In this document: piece by piece, positions 22,018 through 32,982 of the stretch
How the letters are laid out: each line of letters starts with the position of its first letter
Numbering within the stretch: the stretch's first letter is position 1
Origin: Candidatus Mycoplasma haematohominis
GTDB lineage: Bacteria > Bacillota_I > Bacilli_A > Mycoplasmatales > Mycoplasmoidaceae
DNA length: 64,000 nucleotides
Assembly (NCBI RefSeq): GCF_902712995.1
Contig: NZ_CACTIB010000031.1
Location: 137,552 to 201,551, forward strand
Direction: 5' to 3'
Notes under the pieces: generated by a model
Told to the model about the DNA's origin: nothing
What the model saw: the letters and a program-made list of their open reading frames with translations, nothing else
Database searches by the model: none
Program-made: the position numbers and the translations under genes

Positions 22018-22989
22018 CTATGCTTTTCCAGTATCAGTACAGTATCTTCAAGCATCATCTATTTCATCTTGAGTAAGGCTATTTTCTTGTTCATAGAATT
22101 TTTTACACGCAGTGTTTAAGTTTGTTTCATCGCTGTAATTAGTTTCTTCCCATCCTTTATTTACTTTCTTGAATTTTTCACTTAAAGGAAAAGCACTTGT
22201 TTCATCAGCTTTGTCTATTTGCAATCTATATTCATAAGATCATTTTCATCATTTTTCACTGTAGTCATAAACCACAAATTTATCTTCTTTGCCTTTTATG
22301 TTTGTGTTTTTCGTTTCTGGTTTCTTGGCTTGTTTAAAGGTTAAATAAGTTATTTCTTCTTCTTGATCCCCTTTAGGGAATTTTGCTTTCTTTGCCTGTG
22401 AAATTATTTTTGCTTCTTCTCCTTCATCTGGATTCTTAGCATCAGTAGTACACATTAACCAGAAAATGGTTTTATGTTGGTTGTAATACGCTCTCTCTGT
22501 ATAACTCTTGTCGCAAAACTGATTTAGATGTAGATCGTTCGATTGTAAATATGTTTGATTTTTATAAGCTCCGGCTATTGCTAATGAATTTTCAGGCTCG
22601 AGGTTTTCAAGCATATACTTCCTAGTTTTATAAGTCTCTTTTCATCAAGCTTCGTTGTCTTTTCAATCTACTAATTTACTCTTATGTTTCCTTATGTTGT
22701 GAAAGCTGTAGATTCTGTATCTATCCGGCACTTGATCAACTGTTTTCCTATATGTTGTGTGAGTTCTAGGATCTAAAGTACCTTCAGTTCCTTTTTTCGA
22801 AGTAATAGTTTCATTCCTTTTTCTATTAGTTTTTATTTTGCTGATCTGAATATTCTCAACAGTAACAACCCCCCCAGAAGAACTTAAACCAAGTAGATAT
22901 ATTTTTAATAGTTCATGTCCAGAAACTCCTAATGCTGCATTTATGGAGGCAACAGAACAGGAGATGGTTATCTTTGATTCTGTTAGCAA
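22018..22989 (-). CDS. Family C protein (323 aa) with coding G7 tract
   Basis: MLTESKITISCSVASINAAL, GHELLKIYLLGLSSSGGVVT. The GGV is encoded by seven consecutive G at 22869-22875 (read as C on the plus strand), where relatives have E-E. The frame is open with seven, so the gene is currently ON. Marks: DPRTHTT, LNQFCDKSY, FWLMCTTDAKNPDEGEEAKI, FVVYDYSEKWWKWSYEYRL, LNTACKKFYE and DAWRYCTDTGKA; Cys 3 has the flank NTAC rather than NKVC. The first 75 bp around the start are identical to those of the gene at 24162. Confidence 0.87.
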
Positions 22990-23100
22990 ATCTTTCTTTC
23001 AACTTAAAAAAGAATCTATTTAGATTAGCGAACTTAAATTTTTATGTTTTCGAATTTATTTGATTAATTATTTATATATCTACTTATTTGTTTTTTTAAT

Positions 23101-24072
23101 CTATTGTTTTCCAGCATCAGTACAATATCTTCAAGCATCATCTATTTCATCTTGAGTAATGCTATTTTCACTTTCATAAAAATCTTGACATATTAGATTT
23201 AATGAAGTTTTTTTATTTGTTTCTTTACTTCAACCGGTAGTTGCGTTTTTAAATTTATCGCTCAAAGGAAAAGAGCTAACTTCACTATTTTTATCTACTT
23301 TTCATCTGTAATTAAAAGATCATTCTCATCATTCTGGACTGTAGTCATAGACAACAAATTTATCTTTGGCATTATTTGTTGTTGCGTTGTAAATGTTTGT
23401 TTTTTTCGCTTGTTCGACAGTTAAATAAATTATTTCTTCTTCTGTTTCTCCTTTATTAAATTTCGCTTTATTTATTTGAGAAATTGTTTGTGTATTTTCT
23501 TTGTCTTTTGGATTTTTAGCATCTGTAGTGCATAACAGTCAGAATTGTTCTTCGTGTTCTCGAAAATATGAATTATTTGAATAACCGTAATCACAGAATT
23601 GATTCATATGTAATTCTGATGCTTGTCAATATTGTTGATTTTTGTATCCTCCAACTATGTTTACATATTTTTCAAAGTTGGCATTTTCTAAAACGTATTT
23701 TCTTTTTTCGTAGGTTTTTTCCCATCATTCTTTGTTTTCTTTTCAATCTACAAATTTTCCCTTGTATTGAGATATTTGATGAAAGCTATATACGGTGTAT
23801 TTTGCAGGGTTTTTGTCAACTGTAGTTGGATTAACATCTTTATAAATCCTTGGATCAAAATTGCTTTTGGTTTTAGGATCGAAGGAAACGGCGTTAGTTT
23901 TTATTCTAGAAACCGTTGTTTTTAAAAATATTGAATTATCCGAAGCAGATATTTCTTCTGATGAATTTCTTCCTAGTAGGTATATCTTTAAAAGTTCATT
24001 TCCGAAAACCCCTATAACTGTGTTGCCGGTAATTACAGACAAAATGATTGTTATTTTTGATTCTGTTAGCAT
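23101..24072 (-). CDS. Family C protein (323 aa)
   Basis: MLTESKITIILSVITGNTVI, with GVFGNELLKIYLLG in place of GVSGYELL. Marks: SNFDPRIYKDV, HMNQFCDYGY, FWLLCTTDAKNPKD, NKAKFNKGETEEEI, FVVYDYSPEWWEWSFNYRW, SLNLICQDFYE, DAWRYCTDAGK. An 86-bp internal segment (23354-23439) differs at only one base from 24421-24506 in the next gene, while the flanks differ much more. Confidence 0.87.
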
Positions 24073-24161
24073 GTCCTGTTTTTTGTTAAGTTGGGCGACT
24101 TCTAATAAGTTGTTAAGGTTTCTAAATAGCTATTTTTGGGTTTTTGAAAATTTACTTCCTT

Positions 24162-25136
24162 CTATGTATCTTTTTCTCCTTTGTCTGAACAATATCTTCA
24201 AGCATCATCTATCTCGTCTTGAGAATTATTGTTTGTTTGTTCGTAGAAGTCTTTGCAGACTTTATTTAAAGCTGTTGTATTTTCCCTTGAATCATCTCAA
24301 CCTTTATCTATTTTTTTGAATTTGCCGCTTATAGGGAAGGCACTTGTTTCATTTTTTTTATCTTCCTGAAATCTATATTGGTAGGATCATTCTCATCAAT
24401 TTGAGCTGTAGTCATAGACTACAAATTTATCTTTGGCACTATTTGTTGTTGCGTTGTAAATGTTTGTTTTTTTCGCTTGTTCGACAGTTAAATAAATTAT
24501 TTCTTCGTCTTGATTTCCTTTTGGGAATTTTGCTTTTTTTGCTTGAGAGATTATTTTTGCTTCTTCTTGTGTTTCTGGATTTTTAGCATCAGTAGTGCAC
24601 ATTAACCAGAATATAGATTTATATTTTTCGAAATATGTCTTGCTCCAATAAACGTGATCACAAAATTGATTCAAGTGTAATTTTGTTTGACTTGCGTATG
24701 GTAAATTTTCGTATCCTCCTTCTATATTTACGTACTTTTTAAAATTCGCATTTTTAAGCATGTACTTTCTTACTTCGTAAGTCTTTTCTCATCATTCTTT
24801 GTTGTCTTTTCAATCTACAAACTTTGCTTTATGTTCTTGTGATATATGGCGAAATCTATAAATTCTGTATCTACTTTCATGATCATTAACCGTTGTTTTA
24901 GTAGTTTCATGAAGTCTAGGATCTAGAACATCCTTTGATTCTTTCCAAGCGATTGTCTTGCTTTTCTTCCTGGAAATTTTTGCATTGCTGATTGCAGTAT
25001 TATCGAAAGAAGATAGTTCTTCTTGCGCGTTTCCATTTAATAAATAAATTTGTAGTAGTTCATACCCAGAAACTCCTAATGCTGCATTTATGGAGGCAAC
25101 AGAACAGGAGATGGTTATCTTTGATTCTGTTAGCAA
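24162..25136 (-). CDS. Family C protein (324 aa)
   Basis: MLTESKITISCSVASINAAL, GYELLQIYLLNGNAQEEL, LDPRLHETTKT, LHLNQFCDHVY, FWLMCTTDAKNPETQEEAKI, AKKAKFPKGNQDEEIIYLTV, FVVYDYSSNWWEWSYQYRF, LNKVCKDFYEQ, DAWRYCSDKGEKDT. Its 5' end matches the gene at 22018 and an internal block matches the gene at 23101, so it is a mosaic of its two neighbours. Confidence 0.88.
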
Positions 25137-25188
25137 ATCTTTTTCTTAACCCTAAAAAATACCTATTTAGATCGGGGAGTTGAATTTT

Positions 25189-25235
25189 TATCTACTTATT
25201 CAAATATCTACTTATTCAAATATCTACTTATCAAG
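25189..25235. repeat. 16-bp tandem repeat, about 3 copies
   Basis: The unit tatctacttattcaaa occurs at 25189 and 25205, with a partial third copy at 25221. It sits about 50 bp upstream of the family C start at 25136. The core tatctactta also occurs in the spacers upstream of other family C genes, for example near 17510 and 23085, as a single copy. Confidence 0.75.
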
Positions 25236-25335
25236 AATTTTTCAACACATCCATTTGTTTATGCAAATAATAAAAAATATCAGTGTTTGATTAAGGAATA
25301 AAAAAATAATCTTTATGTTTTTACAAGTTGGAGTA

Positions 25336-26583
25336 TCAACAAGGATAGCTATAGGCTATGCTTACGTAATGCAAGACTGAGAGCCTGTAATTTTTTCTAA
25401 TTATTTTTGAATTGTCTACTAATTTTGCGACGCCTGAAATGTTTTTATTTTGTGTATAAATTTCAATTAATCTATTGATAATTTTTTCCGTTAGAACTAA
25501 TTTTTTTTGTAGGGAAATTTTGTGGGCGCTTCGTAAATCCATAAGCATTTCATTTTTTATATACTCCCCTGAACTTTTTGCATTGATGAATAAAGTTTGA
25601 TTAGATTTTTTGTTTTTTCTGAGAATAATTAAGTCTCTTACACCCCCAGAAAGTTGATTAGGCCAGTACACAAACTGCATAACACATTCTACGTAGTTAT
25701 TCTTTACTAAATATTTCCTTGCTTCCAAGGAAATATCTCTTAAATAAGTAATTACAGCTACACCATCCTCGCTTAAATTATTCATGCAGTATTTAAAAAA
25801 AGAAATTTCATCTTCTTTTCTTAAAGATCTATATAAATTTGCCACTATTACATCAAATTTAGTTTTTTCTATAGGATTTAAGATTCCTAAATCAATAGAC
25901 AGATTATCGTGATTTATTTTGTTTAAAAGCATATTTCCTAGACAATGTTTGTAGGCAGATGGACTACTGGTTCTTCCGAACATTTTTAGTTCTCTATTTG
26001 GATTAAATTGTTTTCAAATTTTTTGAAATTCTAAAAGTGTAGATCCGAAGTCGCATAAGGGATCACATACTGTTTGAATCTCACTATTTTTCAACAATGC
26101 TAGCCTTGATGATAGTTCTGATACTTCTGGGCAGTATGGTATTTGTTCGAAATGAGAGTAATAAGCAACTAAATATTCATAAGCTTCTGCAAAGTTGAAT
26201 TTAGCTTCATAGTTTGAATTTAAATCTTGCATATCTTTTATTATTTTTTCGTTCAGCTTTAACTCCTGCTCTTTGTTTTTGAAATCGAACAAATTAAAAT
26301 TCCTGAATAGTTCTTTGTATTTATCTATTGCGTGGTTTTCTATTTTTCTAACTACCTCTTTTAAGTAGATACTTAACCCATCAGAATTTTTTTCATATCT
26401 TTTCAGTACATTTCTGAATCTGTCCTCAGGGTAGATATAAAAACCTTTTTCTTTTAAATTTTCATCTATGTAATTAATTGATTCTTCTGACATGAATTTG
26501 TAAAGTATCAAAAATAAAAACCGTTCACTTGCTTTATTTATAAGAGGCTTGTAGAGCCTGTTTTTTTCTTTTTCAAAAGACAT
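25336..26583 (-). CDS. Degenerate HsdM-like protein (415 aa)
   Basis: MSFEKEKNRLYKPLINKASE. The fold resembles type I N6-adenine methyltransferase subunits: FNFAEAYEYLVAYYSHFE, VCDPLCDFGSTLLEF near residue 174 in the place of the AdoMet motif DP-x-x-G-S/T-G, and FDVIVANLYRSL near residue 249 in the place of the catalytic NPP-Y/F. The second motif glycine is D-F, and the NPP core is N-L-Y, so methylation is unlikely. A later VRDLIILRKN matches the HsdM strand that carries the family's conserved basic end. Its start overlaps the stop of the upstream small membrane gene by 1 nt. Probably a structural or regulatory paralogue. Confidence 0.75.
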
Positions 26584-26966
26584 TATTTTTTAGAGAACTC
26601 AATTCTTTTAGCTTTAAAAAGTTTTTGAAAAATTAGTTGAGTGCAAACAAAATATAGAATCAAAGAGATAAAGAAAATAAGTCCTTGAAAAGAAAAGGCA
26701 TATTCTACAGCATCGGGTTTACTGTCATCTGTGAACAGGGAATAGATTGCTCATGCATTTGTTAGGAAAAAAATTATGAATATAACAATCTGAAAAGATA
26801 CTTTCAGCTTAAATGGTCGTTCTTTGAATTTCTGATACTTTATGAAATTTGAAATATTTTTATATGCTCAAAAAAAAATAAAAAAAGCTAATACTGTAAA
26901 AAACAGACAAGCAAAAGGGTGGCTGTTTCTAAATGCTTTTGTTGTTTTATATAAAACCGAAAACAT
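26583..26966 (-). CDS. Small three-helix membrane protein (127 aa)
   Basis: MFSVLYKTTKAFRNSHPFAC, then a hydrophobic segment FFTVLAFFIFFW, KYQKFKERPFKLK, a second helix IVIFIIFFLTNAWAIYSLF, and a third GLIFFISLILYFVC. Its stop overlaps the HsdM-like start (TAATG), so the two are translationally coupled. It aligns with the protein at 27425-27817 through KY-x-KFK-x-x-P-x-KLK, and the pair is repeated in the opposite orientation there. Two in-frame TGA codons are used as Trp. Function unknown. Confidence 0.7.
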
Positions 26967-27424
26967 GATTTCTTATTAGGATTTACTAAACAAATTAAAT
27001 TTTTTCAGATAAATTGACTTGTCCAAATGCTTTTCGATTTGTTTTTTATTCTTTAAAAAATTAATTTCTCTATTCTAAAAAACGTAGTATCTAGTCAAGC
27101 ACCAAATATGCGACAACTTACACATGGAGAAATATTAGTTGAATATGATACCTATATTCTTGTTAGTGAATAATAGACCAAGTCAATGCAGACCAATCTC
27201 AAAGAGAGCGATTTAAAGTGAATAGATAGATATCTAAAAAGTAAATCTAACTTGGTTATATCTTGAGCTTTGTATTTAGTTTTGAAATGTGTTCCCTGAT
27301 TTGTTTTTTGTCATAATAAATCGTTTAAGGTCTTAAATTAAGAGAAGCATGAATGAGCGGAGCTCCACAATATCTTTTATATAAATTAAGTCATTTCTTG
27401 TTTTCAGGTAGCGCATAGAGAAAA
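26967..27424. other. 458-bp divergent intergenic region
   Basis: Lies between the two opposed membrane/HsdM-like cassettes and must hold both promoters. Only short open frames are seen (a 21-codon frame beginning at 27109 and another of similar length near 27353), neither with support. No repeat or RNA structure was recognised. Confidence 0.4.
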
Positions 27425-27817
27425 ATGAGAGGACGAGTGCTCAGTGATCTAATAAGAAATATGCCAGATAGACAATATTGAGCTGCCTTTTTATTAATTT
27501 GAGTATTTACTATAGTTTTTATTTGTTTAGCTATAAAAGATGCTCTTCATTTTTTGAAATATGAAAAATTCAAATGTTACCCTTCTAAATTAAAAATATT
27601 TTCTAAATTCGCGGCTATTGCAATTCTTGCTTTAATAAGTGAATATTCCATTATTTCTTGTTTGATGAGCGATAATAACCTTCCATTTTTAAGCTACTTC
27701 ACCTCTATTTCAAGTTCTGTTTTTTTAATTTCTTGATTTCTGTATTTCTTTGGCACCAAGTCAATATCTTTCGTTTTCAGAAGTAAAAGAGTTTCTTTCG
27801 AAAATAATGTTTTTTAA
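27425..27817 (+). CDS. Small membrane protein, paralogue of 26583-26966 (130 aa)
   Basis: MRGRVLSDLIRNMPDRQYWA, helix FLLIWVFTIVFICLA, then KYEKFKCYPSKLKIFSKF, a second helix AAIAILALISEYSII and a third SVFLISWFLYFFG. It overlaps the following HsdM-like gene by 11 nt, again suggesting translational coupling. The same pairing in both orientations argues that the membrane protein and the HsdM-like protein work together. Confidence 0.7.
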
Positions 27818-29111
27818 AAAAGAAAAAAATTTACTTTATAGCCCTCTTGTAGAAAATACAAACAAGCGTTTTTTGTTTTTTATGCTCTATAGATTTATGT
27901 CAGAGGAACTAGATAACCATTCAGATGAAGATTTGCCGGAAGAACAAATAAGGTCAGTAATAGAAAGCAAAGGCTTTTATATTCCTGTTGAAAATAGATT
28001 TAGAAATGTATTTGAGAGATATGAAGGAGATTCTGATGGTCTAAGTATCTGTTTACAGAAAGTAGTTGAACAAATAGAAAACAGTTCAGTAGATGAATAT
28101 AAGGCATTATTTAGAGATCTTTATTTCCTTAAATTTAAAGGTAGACAACAAGGATTAAAGTTGGATGAAATAGTTATAGAAGAAATGCAGAGTGTCCAGA
28201 ATTTAGATTTAAATTCAAGTGAAAAAACTAAATTCAATTTTGCAGATGCTTACGAATATTTAGTGTCTACTTATTCTGCCTATGAAAGAATATACCACTG
28301 ACCAGAAATATCAGAACTATTATCAAGGTTAGTGCTATTGAAAAATAGCGAAATCAAAACAGTGTGTGACCCTTTGTGTGATTTCGGTTCTACGCTTCTT
28401 GTATTCGAAAAAACTTGAAAACAATCTAATCCTTCTCAAGACTTAAAAATCTTTGGAAGAACTAACAATTTATCAGCTTATAAAGATTGTCTAACAAATA
28501 TGCTTTTGCATAATATAAACCACAATAATTTATCAATTGGTTTTGGTAATCTGAATAGAGAGGAATCTACAAAGTTTGACGCAATAGTAACTAATTTATA
28601 TAGTCCCTTAGATAAGAAAAATCAAATTTCTTTTTTTAAATATTGTTTAGAAAATCTGAATGAGAACGGCATAGCTGCAATTGCATATTCAAAAAATATT
28701 TCTAAGGAAGTCAGAAAATATCTAATAGAAAATAACTGTGTTGAATGTGTCATACAATTCAGAATTGAAAAGGATTTACATTTCTGAGGATGTATAAAAA
28801 ATTTAATCATCCTTAGAAAATCAAAAAAATTAGATCAAACGCTATTTATTAATGCAACAACTATAGGAGATCATATAGAGGATGAAACGTTGTTTTTTGG
28901 TTTCAGAGACCTTTGTTCTTTCTGGGGAAAATTATCTTTAAATGAAGAAAATATAAATTGAATAATTGATATTTGCAAGAGAAATAAAAGTATTAGACGT
29001 AAGTCTAGATTAGTTGACAATTTAAAGATCAAGGAGAAGAAATATAGCTTTAAAGTTGCTAATTATGTAAATGTTCCAAAATTGAAAATAAGTTTTGTTA
29101 GATGAATTTAA
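27807..29111 (+). CDS. Degenerate HsdM-like protein, second copy (434 aa)
   Basis: The start at 27807 (MFFKKEKNLLYSPLVENTNK) is chosen because it aligns with the start of the 26583 copy; an upstream ATG at 27750 would add residues with no counterpart. Marks: FNFADAYEYLVSTYSAYER, TVCDPLCDFGSTLLVFEKT, FDAIVTNLYSPLDKKNQISF, NLIILRKSKKLDQTLFINA. The same D-F and N-L-Y replacements occur at the AdoMet and catalytic motifs, so the loss predates the duplication. It is longer than the first copy by an insertion near residue 45. Confidence 0.75.
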
Positions 29112-29229
29112 GTCTTGTAGGTTAGAAATTGAAGTATGAGCATGATATTGATTGTTGCAAAAATGACTAATGATATTAAGGATGTGTTTCGTATTTTGCT
29201 CAACTTTATTTCTTATTAATGTTTGGTGC

Positions 29230-30681
29230 TTATTTAAACCTCCATCCTCTATCTCTGCTTAAAGCAGTTTCATATCCTCTAGATAAGTAATATTTAACTA
29301 CTTGACTTTTGTAGGATGACAGTTGACCCACTTCTCCTTCTAATAAGTCATATTTAGGGTAAACTATCTTTCCATTTTCATACAACCCCTTAGATCTAAG
29401 GGGTTCAATTCCATTTCTATAGGTATCGTTGCCTATGAAATTCAAACCTATTACGTTTTTATTTTCATCTACAGCTAAAGAGCCTGAAGATCCTTTAATT
29501 AAAGGAAAATCAGAGTCTATGCTGTAATGATATCCTCAGGATATGTAATTAACATTTCCAAAATTTTGTGTCAATGAAGTGTTTCAATGGCCTATTACTT
29601 CTCTTTCTCATCCACCAGAAGATCTTCAATCCAATTCACTAGCTTTCTTTTTAAATGGAGAAAAGTTACCTTGACTTCTAAATGTGTGGGGTATATTTGA
29701 TGGATATCCTGCTAAAAAATAATTCATCTTATCTGCTTTTATGTCTTTAGTCGTTTTTGAAACTAACAATTCTTCAGAAAAAAAATTTAACGCCTTATCT
29801 TTTATCTTTCCTTTTTCTTTGTCATATTTGTTATAGAAGTCTCGAGTTATCAACTGAGCTGTTTTTTCATTTTTAAAATCGACTTCTACTACTGCAAAAT
29901 CTTTGAAATAATTGGGATGTTTTAGAGGTTTTTTAGATAATGAAGAGATATCGACACCTAAATAATTTATAGGAGCGTAAAAGAGCTTTGCATTATTTTC
30001 TGAAAAATAAAGATATTCTTTATCTATTCCATTCGCTGCATTATGCAAATCTGAATTTTTAACTTCTTGTTTAGGAGCTTTTGTTCAATACTCTGGAGCT
30101 AATTCTTTATATTGTTCTTCATCGGTTATTGTTGTTCAATCTTTGTTTCTCTCTTTAGAGATGATTCAAGGTTCATGAGAATCTCACAGTAAATCTGTAA
30201 TTTTGAATGATCTAGGAGATTGAGGAAGTACTTGTTTATAGGGGTTGTCTCGAAAATCAAAGCCTTCAATCACATGATAATTAGTTGCTATGAACCATTT
30301 AGTTGGATATTTTCGATTCCCTCTAGGAAGAACATAATCTAAAAATCAACTTGTCCCTGACCCTCTACGCCAACTCCACAATTTAAAACTGTAATCTTGT
30401 ATTGTCTTTATTATTTCTTTACCTTTTGCTACGTCAATTTTTTTGCTTTCATTTCAACGTTCATATCATTCATAAGAATAATTTGATTCCCTATATACCT
30501 TTCATTCATGTGTATAATCTGCTGCTTTAGATTTCTCTAAATCAGCTATTAACTCTTTATTTTCAATAGCTAGCGGAATATAAACCTCTACTTCTTCTCT
30601 GTATATCAAATAGAAGATTTTTGGAGAAAAAGAAACTCCTATAAATGTAGGAACTAACGTGATAGGAATTCATTTATTCAT
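29230..30681 (-). CDS. DUF31/MIP-type mycoplasma serine protease (483 aa)
   Basis: MNKWIPITLVPTFIGVSFSP is a hydrophobic N-terminal anchor. The protease signature follows: GSGTSWFLDYVLP, then WFIATNYHVIEGF with the catalytic His, FAVVEVDFKN with the likely catalytic Asp, and PLIKGSSGSLAVDEN with the nucleophile Ser in GSSGS, near residue 395. This order and spacing match the mycoplasma DUF31 putative peptidases, which include the immunoglobulin-cleaving MIP enzymes. No partner MIB-like gene is visible. Likely an ecto-protease; the true substrate is unknown. Several TGA codons at conserved Trp confirm code 4. Confidence 0.85.
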
Positions 30682-30731
30682 GATTTATTAACTAGTAAAT
30701 TGAAGAGTTAGGATATTTCAGTAAGTAGTGT

Positions 30732-30772
30732 TTTTAGATGTTTTAGATGTTTTAGATGTTTTAGATGTTTTA
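30732..30772. repeat. 9-bp tandem repeat, 4.5 copies
   Basis: The unit ttttagatg is repeated four times exactly, with a partial fifth. It lies between the protease start and the stop of the family C gene at 30806, about 50 bp upstream of the protease ATG. A repeat here could alter expression of the protease by changing promoter or leader length. Confidence 0.8.
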
Positions 30773-30805
30773 AGCAAATTGCCACATATTGTTTTTTGAG
30801 AATAA

Positions 30806-31804
30806 TTATTGATTTTTCTTCCCTTCATCAGAACAATATCTTCATGCATCATCTATTTCGTCTTGCGATGTTGTGCCTGATTGTTCATAAAAATCTTTGC
30901 ATATTTTGTTTAGCGCATTTGCTGAACTTACGTTTTCATCTCATCCTGAAGTAGCTTGTTTGAATTTTTCAGTTAAAGGGAAAGCGCTGGTTTCATCTTC
31001 TTTATCTACCTTAAGTCTGTAATTAAAAGATCAATCTCATCAATCTTGGCTGTAGTCGTAAATTACAAATTTACTTTTGTTCTCTTTTACTTGAGTATTT
31101 TTAGGATCTTCTTTTTTCGATTGTTCGAAATTTAAATAAGTTATTTCTTTTTTGTTTGAACCACTCTCAGGAAACCGTGCTTTTGATGCTGTAGAGATTT
31201 CTTGTGAATCTACATCATTATCTGGATTTTTTCCATTAATAGTGCACATTAATCAAAATTGTTGCTTGTATTTTTTGAAGTATGGTTGTCTTCCATATCC
31301 TTTGTCACAGAATTGGTTCATATGCAAAGGTTCATTATCTCCTCCCATGTAAACATTCGTATCATTGTAGGCTCCTAGGATAGTTATTTTTGGATTAACT
31401 TTTTGATTTTTTATCATGTATTCTCTTTGTTTGTAAGTGTTTCTTCATCATTGTTCGTTGTCTTTTTCTCAGCTAACTAATTGTTTTCTGTGTTGTTGAT
31501 CTATATGTCTAAGGCTTGATGTTCTATGCCTTCTATCTTGAGGATGTTTAACTATTTTTGGGCTTGTGTCTTTAATTTCTCTTAAATCAAATTTATTTTG
31601 AGAGTTAGATTCAAAAGTTTTTTCTTTTGATCTTTTTCTGTAAGTGGTTATTTTTGTAACTGCTTCGTTGTTTATAGCTTCAACTTCAGTTGAGATTTCT
31701 TGATTTAGGAAATATACTTTCAAGAATTCGTATCCAGATACTCCTAAAGTTGCATTTCCTGCAACTCCAGAAACTACAATGGTTATCTTGGTTTCTCTTA
31801 GCAA
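30806..31804 (-). CDS. Family C protein (332 aa), KFDLR subtype
   Basis: MLRETKITIVVSGVAGNATL (LRET in place of LTES), NKFDLREIKDT and KIVKHPQDRRHRTSSLRH, as in the gene at 18631. Marks: LHMNQFCDKGY, FWLMCTINGKNPDN, ARFPESGSNKKEITYLNF, FVIYDYSQDWWDWSFNYRL, LNKICKDFYEQ, DAWRYCSDEGKKNQ. It opens the second, longer run of family C genes. Confidence 0.88.
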
Positions 31805-31899
31805 AACTTAAATAAAAAAAGTTATTTATTTAAGTAAACAGAAATACAGTTGTTGCTGAATTAATTTTCTATTTTTTAAATATCAACACATTTGTCTTT

Positions 31900-32886
31900 T
31901 TAATTAGTTTCCTCTCCTATATCTGAACAATATCTTCAAGCATCATCTATTTCTTGTTGTGTTTTTGTATCAGTTTCTTCATAGAAGCTTTTGCAGACTG
32001 AGTTTAAACCTGTTGTTGATCTTGTTGTATTGTCTCAACCGTTTTTTACTTGTTTGAATCTATTACTTAAAGGAAAGAGGCTTGTTTCATTTTCTTTGTC
32101 TACTTTAAGTCTGTAATCAAAGGATCATTTCCATCAATCTTCGTTGTAGTCATAGACAACAAATTTATTTTTGTGATTTCCTATCTTGTTATTTTTTATG
32201 TTTGTTTTCTTAGATTGTTCTAAAGTTAAATAAGTTATTTCTTCTTCTTTTTCCCCTTTAAAAAATTTAGCTTTTGTTGTTTGAGAAATTACTTTCTCTT
32301 CTTCGGTATCATTTGGATTTTTCCCATCAATAGTACACATTAATCAGAACTGCGCTTCATGTTCTTGGAAATAGGAAGGATCAGAGTAAGCCTTATTACA
32401 GAACTGATTCATGTGTACATTGTTGATTAAATATTCGTTTGATTCGTTGCTGTAACCTCCTATTAAGTCAACGTATCTTTCAAAGTCCCTACTCTCTGAT
32501 ATGTATTTCCTTTTTTTATAGATCTCGTTTCACCAATCTGAATTATCGGAAAATAAAACTACTAATTTTTTATGATCTTGTTTTATCCCTTTAAGTGGAT
32601 GTTCTGCTTGCTTTTGCTCTTTTTCAATATCAATTGTTTTTAGATCATTCTTTGTGTAAATCCTGGGATCGAAACTCTTTTGCGAATCTGTCACAAAAGA
32701 AACAGTCTTAGTTAACTTCCTTTCAATTTTTATTATTTCAATTGCTGAATTGTCTGCTTTTGTAATCTCTTCAAATGAACTTAGATGTAAAAAATACTCC
32801 TTCAGCAATTCGTATCCTATTATTCCTAAAGCTGTATTTCCAGAGATTGCTGAAATAATAATGGTCGCCTTTGTTTCCTTTAGCAA
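31900..32886 (-). CDS. Family C protein (328 aa)
   Basis: MLKETKATIIISAISGNTAL, GIIGYELLKEYFLH, SFDPRIYTKND, then an unusual KEQKQAEHPLKGIKQDHKKLV before DNSDWWNEIYKKRKYI. Marks: HMNQFCNKAY, FWLMCTIDGKNPNDTEEEKV, FVVYDYNEDWWKWSFDYRL, LNSVCKSFYEE, DAWRYCSDIGEETN. Confidence 0.87.
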
Positions 32887-32982
32887 AGTAAAAATATTTA
32901 AAGATTTATCTTTTATTGCAAATTGACAAGTGTGTAGGGTGAGTATTATCTAATATTTTTAAAACAATTACAATTTATCTTT

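Noticed and set aside
23568..24586. Plus-strand hydrophobic frames at 23568, 23861 and 24344
   Set aside because: They are antisense to well-supported family C genes; the hydrophobicity comes from reading Lys/Glu codons backwards.
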